From Saccharopolyspora aridisoli (GTDB lineage Bacteria; Actinomycetota; Actinomycetes; Mycobacteriales; Pseudonocardiaceae), in contig NZ_SMKV01000010.1 of NCBI RefSeq assembly GCF_004348445.1, positions 1-64,000 on the forward strand: a stretch of DNA of 64,000 nucleotides, read 5' to 3'. Positions 38,046 to 46,980 of the stretch are shown in pieces. The notes beneath the pieces are model-generated. The model was given only the letters and a program-made list of their open reading frames with translations, made no database searches and had not been told where the DNA came from. How positions within the stretch are numbered: position 1 is the first letter of the stretch; every line of letters starts with the position of its first letter. The position numbers were made by a program, and so were the translations under genes.

Positions 38046-38777
38046 TCAGAGCAAGGTTTCGAGCTCAGCGAGCACCGGTGGCGGATGAGCTTCGCACAAT
38101 CTCGCCGCAGGACCGCGCCGTGACGAGTCCCAACGCTGCTCGGGGTCGGCACCGATGCGCGGGTCGAGGCGGACGCATTCGATCACCCGATCCACGTCCG
38201 CACCGACTGCGCGGCACAGTTCGGCCAGCTCGTCGAAGTACTCGCGTTCCACTTCGAGTAGCCCGTTGGTCGCGTGCAGCACCAGGTCGGCGCTGTCGAC
38301 GTCGCAGTGCAGCGGCGGCACCGGCACACCGGCCAGGACCACGTCGGCCCGCACCAGCGCCTCGGCGTCGTCGGCGCCGAGGACGGCGAAGTCCGCGCTC
38401 AGGAAGTCCTCCAGCGCAGAGCCTTCTCGCAGCAGCTGCGGATTGCTCACCACCGGCCTGCCCAGCGCCGCCTGGAGGTCCCGGGTGCGCTCCCACGGCG
38501 GCAGCACGCAGTTGATCACGGAGCTGCCGGGTGGGGCGGTGACCTCTTCGGCGCCGCAGACGAACACGGCGTCGGGATCGGCCAACTCGCCGAAGCTCAG
38601 AGCACCGCGGCGGCGCAGGCTCCGCATCACCTCCTGCAGGCGCGGTTCGCTCGCCGACACCGACGGATCCGGGCGCGCGCAGCTCACCTTGAGACCGCTC
38701 CAGGCAAGGCCGGTGGCGACCGCGACGGCGGTCAGCCCGTCGCCCAGCACACGTGCGCGCAGTCCCCTCACGGCCAT
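38046..38777 (-). CDS. Truncated, probably inactive UDP-sugar dehydrogenase paralogue
   Basis: The 243-residue protein aligns with the first 60% of the adjacent dehydrogenase. SNPQLLREGSALEDFL matches SNPEFLREGFAVQDFL, and DLVLHATNGLLEVEREYFDE matches ELVKYAANGFLATKLSYVND. The first catalytic Glu is replaced by Gln, the catalytic Lys by Leu, and the Cys-bearing domain is missing altogether. The N-terminal Rossmann loop is degenerate. GGAGGAG precedes the ATG at 38777, and the frame is clean and embedded in the operon (10-base overlap with the SDR gene), so it is probably translated. A scaffolding or regulatory role is inference. Confidence 0.75.
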   Translation of the reverse strand: MAVRGLRARVLGDGLTAVAVATGLAWSGLKVSCARPDPSVSASEPRLQEVMRSLRRRGALSFGELADPDAVFVCGAEEVTAPPGSSVINCVLPPWERTRDLQAALGRPVVSNPQLLREGSALEDFLSADFAVLGADDAEALVRADVVLAGVPVPPLHCDVDSADLVLHATNGLLEVEREYFDELAELCRAVGADVDRVIECVRLDPRIGADPEQRWDSSRRGPAARLCEAHPPPVLAELETLL

Positions 38778-39454
38778 GACGACTCCTCCGAGTGGCACAC
38801 GACGAGCTCGCGGACCTCGCAGCCAGCCGGCTGCCGCAGCGCGAACAGCACCGCCTCGGCGACGTGCTCTGGCCGGTTGAGCTTGGCGTCCTGCGGTGGC
38901 TTGTACTGCTCGGGCCTGCCCTCGAAGAACGCGGTGTGCATGCCGCCCGGCACCAGCATCGTCACCCCGACCCGGCCGCTGAGCTCAGCGGCCAGCGCCC
39001 GGGAGAGTCCGACGACGCCGAACTTCGAGGCGCAGTAAGCGGACGCGTCGGGCAAGCCCTTGAGCCCGAGCGTGGACGAGCAGGTGACCACCGTGCCCCG
39101 GCTCTCCTCCAAGTAGGGCAAGGCGGCGCGCACGACGGCGGCGGTGCCCAGCAGGTTGACCTCCACCACGCGTTCCCAGTCCTCGGCGGGAACCGACTGC
39201 AGCGAACCGCAGGCATCGATGCCCGCGGCGGTGAACACGCCGTCGAGACCACCGGCGGTGTCGGCCACCTCGCGCACCGCTCGCTCCGCCGCGCGCCTGT
39301 CGGCCAAGTCGACCTGGGCGTGCTTCACCGGCGCCGAGGGCACCTCCCGGTCGAGGACCAGCGGGGTGCCACCGGCCGAGATCACCGCATCGACGACCGC
39401 AGCACCGAGACCCGAAGCGCCTCCGGTGATCAGGACATTACCCGGCCCGTTCAT
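38768..39454 (-). CDS. SDR family oxidoreductase / sugar epimerase-like
   Basis: The 228-residue classical SDR has VLITGGASGLGAAVVDAVI (cofactor loop, residues 7-25), FTAAGIDACG, catalytic Ser in VTCSSTLGLKG, and SAYCASKFGVVGLSRALAAE (YxxxK). It overlaps hldE upstream by 17 bases and the truncated dehydrogenase downstream by 10, so it is tightly coupled in the operon. It may modify a nucleotide sugar or a glycan intermediate, or act as a general alcohol dehydrogenase. The substrate cannot be read from sequence. Confidence 0.87.
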   Translation of the reverse strand: MNGPGNVLITGGASGLGAAVVDAVISAGGTPLVLDREVPSAPVKHAQVDLADRRAAERAVREVADTAGGLDGVFTAAGIDACGSLQSVPAEDWERVVEVNLLGTAAVVRAALPYLEESRGTVVTCSSTLGLKGLPDASAYCASKFGVVGLSRALAAELSGRVGVTMLVPGGMHTAFFEGRPEQYKPPQDAKLNRPEHVAEAVLFALRQPAGCEVRELVVCHSEESSWP

Positions 39455-40799
39455 GGAGTTCCTCCCGATTGACGTCCAGTTCCAGCAGGTTCCGCAACAT
39501 CCGGGTGGTCGAGTACCCGCCGACGAGCGGGACCCGGACGATCTCACCGCCGTACTGCTCGACCACCCTCGCTTCGGGCAGCTGCGACGGTTCGTAGTCG
39601 CCGCCCTTGACCCACACGTCCGGTCTGATGGCGGCCAGCAGCTCGCACGGGGTCGTCTCCTCGAAGACCGCGACGGCGTCGACCGATTCGAGGGCCTCCA
39701 GCAGGCACTTGCGGTCCTCCACGCCCACCAGCGGGCGAGGAGCGCCCTTGAGCCTGCGCACCGAGGCGTCGGAGTTCAGGCAGACGACGAGGGCGTCACC
39801 GAGCCGCCTGGCTTGGCTGAGCAGGTCGACGTGTCCCGGGTGCAGCAGGTCGAAGCAGCCCCCTGCCGCGACGAGCCTGCCGCCGCGCTCCCGCACCCGC
39901 TCGACCACGTCCAGGCCGTTCTCGGACACCGGTCGGTCGCCCGCGGTCCAGGCACCGGCGCCGCCGGAAGCGACGAACCGGCTTGCCGCCAGCACCGCGT
40001 CGGCGACGGCGTCCGATGTGGACTCGGCGCGGGCCAGCGCGAGGGCGGCGGCGACGGCGAAAGCGTCCCCGGCGCCGCAGGTGTCGATCGCGGTGTCCAG
40101 CTCCGGAGCTGCGATCAGCTCGCAGCTCGGTGCCAGCGCAGCACCCCGCTCACCCATGGTCACCGCTACCGCACCGCACTCCCACTCACGCCACAGCGCC
40201 ATCGCGCCAGCCGGTTGCGCGGTCATGCCGCTGAACCGCATCGCTTCGGCTTCGTTGGGCACCACGAGATCCGACCGGGCCACCGGCGCGGCTCCCCGCG
40301 GGTGCGGGTCCCAGACCAGCGGTGTGCCAGGCGGCAGGCGGGAGAGCTCGTGGCGCAGCCGGGAGTTGTTCGCGGCTCCGCGACCGTAGTCGGCGACGAG
40401 CACGGCATCGGCGCTGCGGAGCTCTCGCACGACCGCCGGCCCCGGGACCACGTCCGGCACGGCTCCCGCGCCGGAGTCCAGCCGCACGACCGATTGGCCG
40501 CCGGCCCGCACCCGCGTCTTGCTCGGCGTCCCACCGGTGAAAGGCAGGTCCACCAAGCGGACGCCGGTCGGCAGCAGGCGGTCGATCTCGTAGCCGGCGG
40601 GATCGGCACCGCGGCCGCTGATCAAGGTCACCTCGGTGCCCTGGTCCACGGCCAGCGCCGCGGCGAGCGCGGCTCCGCCGGGCCTACCGCGTCGCGACTC
40701 GACGTCGACCACTGGTACGGGCGCGTCGGGGCACAGGCGGGAGGCGCTCCCGGTCAGGTCCAGGTCCAGCAGGGCGTCGCCCACGATGACGAGCTTCAC
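39438..40799 (-). CDS. hldE: Bifunctional heptose kinase / heptose-1-phosphate adenylyltransferase
   Basis: The 453-residue protein fuses two enzymes as in HldE (RfaE). Residues 1-300 are a PfkB sugar kinase (KLVIVGDALLDLDLTG; GGAALAAALAV; anion hole DTCGAGDAFAVAAALALA). Residues 315-445 are a cytidylyltransferase-fold nucleotidyltransferase (VAAGGCFDLLHPGHVDLLSQ, LNSDASVRRLKG, KGGDYEPSQLPEA, and VGGYSTTRMLRNLL). The kinase makes heptose 1,7-bisphosphate and the transferase makes ADP-heptose from heptose 1-phosphate. The intermediate phosphatase (GmhB) and the isomerase (GmhA) are in the sister operon. It lies between the GT4 gene (15-base gap) and the SDR gene. Confidence 0.92.
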   Translation of the reverse strand: MKLVIVGDALLDLDLTGSASRLCPDAPVPVVDVESRRGRPGGAALAAALAVDQGTEVTLISGRGADPAGYEIDRLLPTGVRLVDLPFTGGTPSKTRVRAGGQSVVRLDSGAGAVPDVVPGPAVVRELRSADAVLVADYGRGAANNSRLRHELSRLPPGTPLVWDPHPRGAAPVARSDLVVPNEAEAMRFSGMTAQPAGAMALWREWECGAVAVTMGERGAALAPSCELIAAPELDTAIDTCGAGDAFAVAAALALARAESTSDAVADAVLAASRFVASGGAGAWTAGDRPVSENGLDVVERVRERGGRLVAAGGCFDLLHPGHVDLLSQARRLGDALVVCLNSDASVRRLKGAPRPLVGVEDRKCLLEALESVDAVAVFEETTPCELLAAIRPDVWVKGGDYEPSQLPEARVVEQYGGEIVRVPLVGGYSTTRMLRNLLELDVNREELHERAG

Positions 40800-40814
40800 G
40801 TCGACCTCCTCGGG

Positions 40815-41816
40815 TCACCGGCGCACTTCGTGCAGGAGCGCCGTCCAGTCGGTCAAGAACCTCTCCAGCGAGTACCGGCTCAGCGCCGCCCGGCGGGCCG
40901 CCTCGCCGGCCTCCCGGGCGCGGTCCGGGTCAGCGGTGAAGGCGGCGACCGCGTCGATCAGCGCGTCGATCCGGGTGGAGACGACTCCCGCTTCCGGTGG
41001 CACGGCTTCGGAGACCTCGGTGGCCGCGACGGCCACGACCGGCATGCCCAGGTGCATCGCCTCCAGCAGCGCCAGCCCGAGCGAAGTCCACCGGTAGGGG
41101 TGCAGGTACACGCGGCGGGCGGCCAGTTCGGCGTGCATCTTCGGCTGCGGCAGGTCTTCGTGCGGCGTGATGCGGTCACATCCCAGCACCTGCGGGAGGT
41201 CCCTCACCCGCATGCCGAACACGTCCAGCGGCGCCCCTCCGCTCAATCGGGGCAGCAGGTCGGTTCCGGCGATGTGACTGCGCCGCACCGGCTCGTTGAC
41301 CACCACCCCGGCATGCGGCACGGTTCCGGTCCAGCGGTGGCCGGGATCGACGATGCCGTGCTCGATGACGGTGTTCGGCGCTCGCCCGTTGTCCCACCAC
41401 ATCTGGTTGAAGTGGGTGACGTGCGCGATCGGGATGTCGTCGCGGTCGGCCACGGGATGCCGGTCGGGGCCCGCGGGACCGCGCGGGGTGTCGTGCTCCA
41501 CGTACACGGCCGGCAGGTCGACGCCGGGTCGGCGGCCTGTCCACAGCCGGGTGAGCTCGAGCTCGTCGGGTCGTTGGAGCACCACGACGTCGATGCGCTG
41601 GTCGTGCAGCTCGCCGGGTTCGACCTCCACGGCGCTGTCCGGCCACGGGACGGTCTGCGAGCGGCCTCTCCCGTCGGGCCCGCGATCGGCGGTCGTGGGC
41701 ACCAGGTAGGTGTGCGGCCCGTGCACGAACGACGTCGTCCACGACCCGTGCCGGTGCCACACGAGGATCCGCAGCCCTTCCTGCTGGGACGGCGCGGTTG
41801 TTCGGGGGCTCGTCAC
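40815..41816 (-). CDS. Glycosyltransferase (GT4-like)
   Basis: The 333-residue protein has a weak N-terminal Rossmann domain (RILVWHRHGSWTTSFVHGPH) and a clearer C-terminal GT-B donor domain with ARRVYLHPYRWTSLGLALLE and AMHLGMPVVAVAATEVSEAV. This is the E-x7-E-type nucleotide-sugar binding region of GT4 enzymes. The GTG at 41816 follows GGAGGTGACGTC, and it overlaps the GT9 gene by 4 bases. Donor and acceptor are unknown. It is cytoplasmic or membrane-associated. Confidence 0.85.
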   Translation of the reverse strand: MTSPRTTAPSQQEGLRILVWHRHGSWTTSFVHGPHTYLVPTTADRGPDGRGRSQTVPWPDSAVEVEPGELHDQRIDVVVLQRPDELELTRLWTGRRPGVDLPAVYVEHDTPRGPAGPDRHPVADRDDIPIAHVTHFNQMWWDNGRAPNTVIEHGIVDPGHRWTGTVPHAGVVVNEPVRRSHIAGTDLLPRLSGGAPLDVFGMRVRDLPQVLGCDRITPHEDLPQPKMHAELAARRVYLHPYRWTSLGLALLEAMHLGMPVVAVAATEVSEAVPPEAGVVSTRIDALIDAVAAFTADPDRAREAGEAARRAALSRYSLERFLTDWTALLHEVRR

Positions 41817-42820
41817 GACGTCACCTCCGCGACCGCGGCGGCGACCTCTTCCGGGGTCACCAGCGTCAGGCACGGGTGGCCGGGTACCGGGCAGGACCGC
41901 GCGCGGGTGTTGCGGCACGGGGCGAGCTGCTCGCCGAGCACGACGCGCGGCACGCCGTAGGGAGCCCAGCGGGCCGCGCTGACCACGGGTGCGAACAACG
42001 AGACCACGGGTGTTCCCACCGCCGCGGCCAGGTGCGCCGGCCCTGTGTTGGGCGCGACTACGGCATCCGCGCCGTCGAGGACCGCCGCCAGCTCCGCCAG
42101 GTCCGTGCGCCCGCCGAGGTCGACCCCTGCGTGCCCGGCCACGTGAGCGGTGAGCTCCCGGTCAGCCGGTGCGCCCGTGACGACCACCGTCCATCCGGCC
42201 GCGGCCAGTTCGCGCACCGCCGCTCGGCAGCGGAACATCGGCCACTCCCGCGCGGGGACCGAAGCGGCGGGATGCACCACGACGTAGCCCTGCTCCGCGA
42301 CGAGGTGGCTGACGTCGGGCAGGGGGCGGCGCACCGCCAACCTCCCGTCGTCTCCGCTCGGCAGTTCGAATCCGGCGGCGCGTGCCAGCGAGAGCGCGCG
42401 TTCGGGCTCAGGCGGATCACCCTCGACCCGGTGCCGCACGTCGAGCAGCGAGCCCGGGTAGTCCTCGCTGATCGCCGCGATCCGCTCCACACCGGCCATC
42501 CGCAGCAGCAGCGCCAGCGGCAGCGCGGTCTGGTGGAACGAGGTGAACACCACCGCGGAGTCGACGTCGACCTTGCGCAGCACCTCGGAGAACTCGTGCA
42601 TCGCCGATTCGGTGACCGGCGGCGGTTCCGGGTCGATCCACGGCGCGCACCAGGACACGACCTCGTCCACACCGGGCAGCATCTCCGCGGCCGCCGCACC
42701 GCGCGGTCCCGCGAGCATGACCACGGAATCGGCGTGCGCTGCCACGGCCCGCACCGCAGGACCCGCGAGCAGCACGTCGCCCAGGTTGTCCTGACGTGCG
42801 ACCAGCACCCGCCCCCTCAC
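41813..42820 (-). CDS. Glycosyltransferase family 9 (ADP-heptosyltransferase-like)
   Basis: The 335-residue GT-B protein resembles LPS heptosyltransferases. It starts RVLVARQDNLGDVLLAGPAV, carries VVVHPAASVPAREWP near 180, and DAVVAPNTGPAHLAAAVGTP near 250-270 (the GD/NTGPxH donor motif of GT9). It would transfer heptose from ADP-heptose. It is the first gene of the operon containing hldE, about 126 bases downstream of the 45-bp shared element. GAGGGGG lies 4 bases before the GTG. Confidence 0.9.
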   Translation of the reverse strand: MRGRVLVARQDNLGDVLLAGPAVRAVAAHADSVVMLAGPRGAAAAEMLPGVDEVVSWCAPWIDPEPPPVTESAMHEFSEVLRKVDVDSAVVFTSFHQTALPLALLLRMAGVERIAAISEDYPGSLLDVRHRVEGDPPEPERALSLARAAGFELPSGDDGRLAVRRPLPDVSHLVAEQGYVVVHPAASVPAREWPMFRCRAAVRELAAAGWTVVVTGAPADRELTAHVAGHAGVDLGGRTDLAELAAVLDGADAVVAPNTGPAHLAAAVGTPVVSLFAPVVSAARWAPYGVPRVVLGEQLAPCRNTRARSCPVPGHPCLTLVTPEEVAAAVAEVTS

Positions 42821-42945
42821 GGTTCCCCCTCGGCGCGGTGCCGCGGGCGCGGAAGACCTCGTGCTGCGTGCAGAACTGGAACGAGCACAGCTACGCCTCC
42901 CGTGTGTCGTTCTGCTCGGTGTGGTCGGCGCCCCGCAACGGCACG

Positions 42946-42990
42946 CCTGCCTATACCGCTACCCAGCGAAGCGGCTCGTCTACACATGTG
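42946..42990 (-). promoter_or_regulatory. Conserved 45-bp promoter-like element, copy 1
   Basis: On the plus strand it begins CCTGCCTATACCGCTACCC and ends TACACATGTG. The copy at 56463-56507 is identical over the first 19 bases and matches 39 of 45 overall without gaps. Read on the minus strand, each copy precedes a minus-strand heptose operon. This one ends about 126 bases before the GT9 gene at 42820. The GGTATAGG block could be the -10 region and CACATGTG, a perfect palindrome, a protein-binding site. This copy also lies 147 bases before the divergent GT2 gene at 43137. The rest of the 316-base gap holds no gene. Confidence 0.65.
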
Positions 42991-43136
42991 CGCCCGGATG
43001 CCCGCCCGACTTCGGTTTCGACCCGGCCGCACTCAGGCGTTCGATCACGCTGTGCGAGCGACTGCGGGTTTTCCGCGCCCGGTGCGGGTAACCGCGAGAA
43101 GGGTGGCTGTCCGCTGCCGATATCCGGGAGTGCAGG

Positions 43137-43994
43137 ATGGATGGACGAATCAACACCGACGTGGTGATCGCGACGCGCAACCGGCGCGGCGAACTGCTCC
43201 GCACCGTGCGCAACCTGCTAGAGCTGCGTCCACGTCCGCGGATCGTGGTGGTCGACAACGCCTCGACCGACGGCACCGCGGAAGCGATCGCGGAGCTGCA
43301 CCCGAGCGTGGAGTTGATCCGCGCGCCGCACAACCTCGGGGCGGCGGCGCGCAACCTCGGCGTGCTGAGCTGCCGGGCGGAGTACGTGGCCTTCAGCGAC
43401 GACGACTCGTGGTGGGAGCACGACGCGCTGCCCCGCGCCGAACACCTCTTCGCAGCGCATCCCAACGTCGGTTTGATCGCCGGCAAGACCCTCGTGGGCG
43501 AGCTCGAGCGGACCGATCCGGTCAACGACCTCATGGCGCGCTCGCCGCTCGGGAGCTCGGGCGGGCTGCCTGGTCCACGGGTGCTGGGCTTCACGGCGTG
43601 CGCGGCTATCGTCCGGAGACGAGCTTTCCGAGAGGTCGGCGGCTTCGACCCGATGCTCTTCTTCGGCGCCGAGGAGAAGCTGCTCGCCTGCGATCTCGCG
43701 GCTGCGGGATGGGACCTGGTCTACGCCGACGAGGTCGTCGCGCACCACCACCCGTCCAACGCCCGGTTGAGCCGTCCCGAGCGGGAAGCCCTGGAACTGC
43801 GCAACAACCTGCTGATCGCTTGGATGCGCCGATCTCCGTCCGCTGCGGCGTCCGAGACGTTGCGCGCCCTGCACCGGTCCTGGCCTGCCGTCGCCGGTGC
43901 GCTGCGGCGGTTCCCGATGGCGTTGCGCCGCAGACGGCGGCTCCCCGGACGAGTCGAACGAGAGCTGACCGCCGTGGAGTCCCAGACGTCATGA
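43137..43994 (+). CDS. Glycosyltransferase family 2
   Basis: The 285-residue GT-A protein starts TDVVIATRNRRGELLRTVRN, has the nucleotide-binding VVDNASTDGTAEAI (about residues 38-51) and the metal-binding DxD region as AFSDDDSWWEHDAL (about 85-98). It ends with a basic C-terminus. It transfers a sugar from a nucleotide donor. Its stop overlaps the GAF-protein start (ATGA), and a second GT2 of similar sequence (44410) follows, so the pair looks like a duplication around the GAF gene. Confidence 0.9.
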   Translation: MDGRINTDVVIATRNRRGELLRTVRNLLELRPRPRIVVVDNASTDGTAEAIAELHPSVELIRAPHNLGAAARNLGVLSCRAEYVAFSDDDSWWEHDALPRAEHLFAAHPNVGLIAGKTLVGELERTDPVNDLMARSPLGSSGGLPGPRVLGFTACAAIVRRRAFREVGGFDPMLFFGAEEKLLACDLAAAGWDLVYADEVVAHHHPSNARLSRPEREALELRNNLLIAWMRRSPSAAASETLRALHRSWPAVAGALRRFPMALRRRRRLPGRVERELTAVESQTS

Positions 43995-44407
43995 GGACCT
44001 CCGAGATCCCGTCCCATGCCGACCGGCTGTCCGAACTGCTGGCGCACGTGCCGCACGCCGACATGGCGGTGCTCGGCACGATCGCCCCGGAGCCAGCGGT
44101 CCTCGCCCACACCGACGATCGCGCCCGGTCCTTGGAGGTCGACCAGCTGCGCATCGGCAAGGGCCCGAGCGTGGAGGTGGCCACCTCGCAACGCGCGGTG
44201 CTCGCCGACCTCAGCCAGATCAGGACCTATTGGCCGGATTTCGCCCGGCGCGCCCGCGAACTGCGGCTGCACAGCCTGCTCATCGTTCCGCTGGACCCCG
44301 CCCTCCCCGCCGGTGCGCTGAGCCTCTACGCGCACCGCTCGCACGCGTTCGACGACCGGGACGAGGACGTGGTGCGCCGATCCCTGCCCGACTTCGTGCG
44401 GAGGTGA
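43991..44407 (+). CDS. Small GAF domain protein
   Basis: The 138-residue protein is almost entirely one GAF-like domain: LLAHVPHADMAVLGTIAPEP, the GAF strand DQLRIGKGPSVEVATSQRAV, RTYWPDFARRARELRLHSLL, and IVPLDPALPAGALSLYAH. It resembles the sensor half of GAF-ANTAR regulators but has no ANTAR or DNA-binding part. It overlaps the preceding GT2 gene by 4 bases and is followed after 2 bases by another GT2 gene, so all three are co-translated. A sensory or partner role toward the glycosyltransferases is inference. Confidence 0.78.
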   Translation: MRTSEIPSHADRLSELLAHVPHADMAVLGTIAPEPAVLAHTDDRARSLEVDQLRIGKGPSVEVATSQRAVLADLSQIRTYWPDFARRARELRLHSLLIVPLDPALPAGALSLYAHRSHAFDDRDEDVVRRSLPDFVRR

Positions 44408-44409
44408 GC

Positions 44410-45300
44410 ATGTTCGGGACAACGGTGGTCATCGCGACGCACGAACGCCGCGAGGAACTCCTCCGCACCCTCGACCACATGACCGCGCTGCCCGACGCGG
44501 CACCGATCATCGTGGTCGACAACGCATCACGGGACGGGACGGCTTCGGCGGTGCGTCGGCACTTCCCCGAAGTCGAACTGCTGGTGCAGGACCGCAACCT
44601 CGGCGCCTGCGCCCGCAACGTCGCCGTCGACCGCGTCCGCACGCAGCACGTGACCTTCTGCGATGACGACACCCGCTGGCAACCGGGTTCGCTGCGACGG
44701 GCCACCGAGCTGCTGGACCGCTACCCCGGGATCGGCGCGGTCATGGGCCGGTGCCTGGTCGAGCCCGATCTCGTCGAGGACCCGCTGACCCCGGAGCTGC
44801 GCACCTCCCCGGTGCCCGCGCCGCACTGGCTGCCCGGGCCGGCTTTGCTGAGCGTGATGGCGGGGCTCACCACCTTCCGCACCAGCGCCTTCACCGATGC
44901 CGGTGGGTTCTCCGAGCGGTTGTGGCTCGGCGGCGAGGAGGAGCTGCTGGCACTGGACCTGGCGGCTAGGGGCTGGTGGTTGTGCTGGTCGCCGGACGTG
45001 CTGATCCACCACGCGCCCTCCCGCGCACGGGATGCGCGGCGGCGCAGGGGCCTCGGGATCCGCAACACGCTGCTGACCACGTGGCTGCGCCGGCCGGCTG
45101 GTAGCGCCCTGCGGCGCAGCGCTCAGGTGCTCAGTTCCGCGCCGAAAGACCGGTGCACGGCCGCCGCCGCGCTGGAGGCGCTGCGGCTGTGGCGGTGGGT
45201 GTCGCGGGAACGCCACGTGGTGCCCGCCGAGGTCGAACGCGGTCTGCGCCTGCTGGAGGAGCCGCAGCACCATTCCGCCGCGCGCCGCTACGTGGGCTGA
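44410..45300 (+). CDS. Glycosyltransferase family 2
   Basis: The 296-residue protein parallels the GT2 at 43137: TTVVIATHERREELLRTLDH, IIVVDNASRDGTASAVRRHF, DRNLGACARNVAVDRV and the metal-site TFCDDDTRWQPGSL. A perfect GGAGG site lies 5 bases before the ATG. Its last 170 bases overlap, antisense, the 3' end of the MFS gene. It probably extends the same glycan as its neighbour. Confidence 0.9.
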   Translation: MFGTTVVIATHERREELLRTLDHMTALPDAAPIIVVDNASRDGTASAVRRHFPEVELLVQDRNLGACARNVAVDRVRTQHVTFCDDDTRWQPGSLRRATELLDRYPGIGAVMGRCLVEPDLVEDPLTPELRTSPVPAPHWLPGPALLSVMAGLTTFRTSAFTDAGGFSERLWLGGEEELLALDLAARGWWLCWSPDVLIHHAPSRARDARRRRGLGIRNTLLTTWLRRPAGSALRRSAQVLSSAPKDRCTAAAALEALRLWRWVSRERHVVPAEVERGLRLLEEPQHHSAARRYVG

Positions 45301-46687
45301 TGCTCCCGGTGACGTGAGGCCGACGACGTCCGCCGGTGATCCGCTGCCCCGGTCGCGTCCACCGCGGTCCCCGTCCGGGTCGCGCAGTCGCCCTGCCGGG
45401 CAGCGGTGGTTGCGCGGGCTGCGGTGGTGTGGGGTGCACCCCCGCCAGCCGCGCCCAGCGCTCCTCGGCGGGCATGGCGCGGCGCTGCGGAGAACGTGCG
45501 AACAGCAACCAGGCCACGGCGGTGGCCACCACGGTGGCCGCGCCGGCGATCTCCAACGCCGGGCCGGGGCCAGCGAACTCCGACAGCCAACCCAGCAGCG
45601 GGCCGCCGACGGCGCCGGACGCTGCGGTCACGATCCCCTTGGCCGCCAGGACTCGACCGCGCATGTCCTCGTCGGTGTCGAGCTGGATGCGGGTGCTCGT
45701 CGCGGTGTCGAGCACCACCGCACCGATCGCGATCGGCACCAGCAGCGTCGCGAAGCTCCACAGGGTGGGCGTGACGCCGCTGAAGAACTGCAGGACGCTG
45801 GTGCCCAGCGCGCTCCACAGCACCAAGCGCAGCGTCAAGTTCTTGCAGGCCGCGGCGACGAAACCGCCGAGGACCGTGCCTGCGGAGAAGATCACCGACA
45901 GCACTCCGTAGCCCGCGGGCCCGGCCGCGAGCGGGCCTTCGCTCATCGCCGCCATCGTGACCTGGTAGTTGCGGCCCAGGCAGGAGAGCACGAAACCGAG
46001 CAGGAACATCAGCACCAGCGGCCGGTGGCCGAGCACGTACCGGATGCCCGCCTTGATGCCGGTCCGCTCCGCCGTGCTCGTGGCGAGGTGGAACATCCCC
46101 TCCCGCCGGACCTTGCCGAGCGCCAGCAGCACCGCGCCGAAGCTCACCGCGTTGATCACGAAGAGGAGGGGGACGCCGGTGACGGCCACCAAGCCGCCGG
46201 CCAACCCCATGCCGAGGATGCGGCCTCCCGAGCTCAGGATGGAGCCCAACCCCAACGCGTTGCTCAAGTCCTCGCGAGGTACCAGCTGCGAGCCGAAGCG
46301 GCCGAGGGCGGGGCCGTCGAAGACCGTCACCACCCCGCCGGCGAGAGCCAGCACGTAGACGGCGGACAGCGGGCCGTCGAGCCACGCCACTCCCGCCAGC
46401 ACCAGCGCGAGCACGCCGTGCAGTGATTGGGTGACCAGCAGCACGCGCTTGGTCGGCCACCGGTCGGCGACCGAACCTGCCACCGAGCCCAGCAGCACGC
46501 CGGGCAGCAGTTGGAACAGCAGGGAGAGTCCGAGAAGTCCGGGCGAACCGGTCTTGACGAGGACGAACCAGTTCAACGCGAGGTTCTGCATCCACGCACC
46601 GGTGACGGAGACGAGATCGGCGACCGCCCAGCGGCGGTAGTTGGGATGTCGGAGCGCGCGGAACATCGGAGCCACGGCTGCGCGCAC
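45131..46687 (-). CDS. MFS transporter with long basic C-terminal tail
   Basis: The 518-residue protein has about twelve membrane segments over residues 10-395, starting PMFRALRHPNYRRWAVADLV, the signature of the MFS_3 (enterobactin-exporter-like) group, with GSVAGSVADRWPTKRVLL as the loop 2-3 motif. The tail of about 120 residues is Pro/Arg/Ala-rich and low complexity, and overlaps the convergent GT2 gene by 170 bases. Either the true stop was lost by a frameshift near 45480 or the overlap is genuine. The GTG at 46687 has AAAGGA 7 bases upstream. Adjacent to glycosyltransferases, it may export the locus product. Confidence 0.85.
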   Translation of the reverse strand: MRAAVAPMFRALRHPNYRRWAVADLVSVTGAWMQNLALNWFVLVKTGSPGLLGLSLLFQLLPGVLLGSVAGSVADRWPTKRVLLVTQSLHGVLALVLAGVAWLDGPLSAVYVLALAGGVVTVFDGPALGRFGSQLVPREDLSNALGLGSILSSGGRILGMGLAGGLVAVTGVPLLFVINAVSFGAVLLALGKVRREGMFHLATSTAERTGIKAGIRYVLGHRPLVLMFLLGFVLSCLGRNYQVTMAAMSEGPLAAGPAGYGVLSVIFSAGTVLGGFVAAACKNLTLRLVLWSALGTSVLQFFSGVTPTLWSFATLLVPIAIGAVVLDTATSTRIQLDTDEDMRGRVLAAKGIVTAASGAVGGPLLGWLSEFAGPGPALEIAGAATVVATAVAWLLFARSPQRRAMPAEERWARLAGVHPTPPQPAQPPLPGRATARPGRGPRWTRPGQRITGGRRRPHVTGSISPRSGARRNGAAAPPAGADRVRPRRAPRGVPATPTATAAAPPARRRPCTGLSARN

Positions 46688-46980
46688 GCGGGATTCCTTT
46701 CCGAAAGGCGAATGGTCGGTCTCCGGCTCAGTTCGGCTCGGAAACCGACACGAATGTGCCAGCCAATTCGCCGAGATCGACACGTTTTGTGCCCGGACTC
46801 TCAGCAATCAGCGCGAAATTCGAAACAGTTCCCACGGAAAGGGGGATGACTGGGCACGAAGAGTCAATGACTGGCGGATTCGACCTTCACCGAGAGTGAA
46901 CCGCCCCACGCTGGGTTTGACCACTCCCGCCGCTGACAACCCAAGAGGAGCGAGCGAAGTCCGCGACGAGGAGGATCCCC

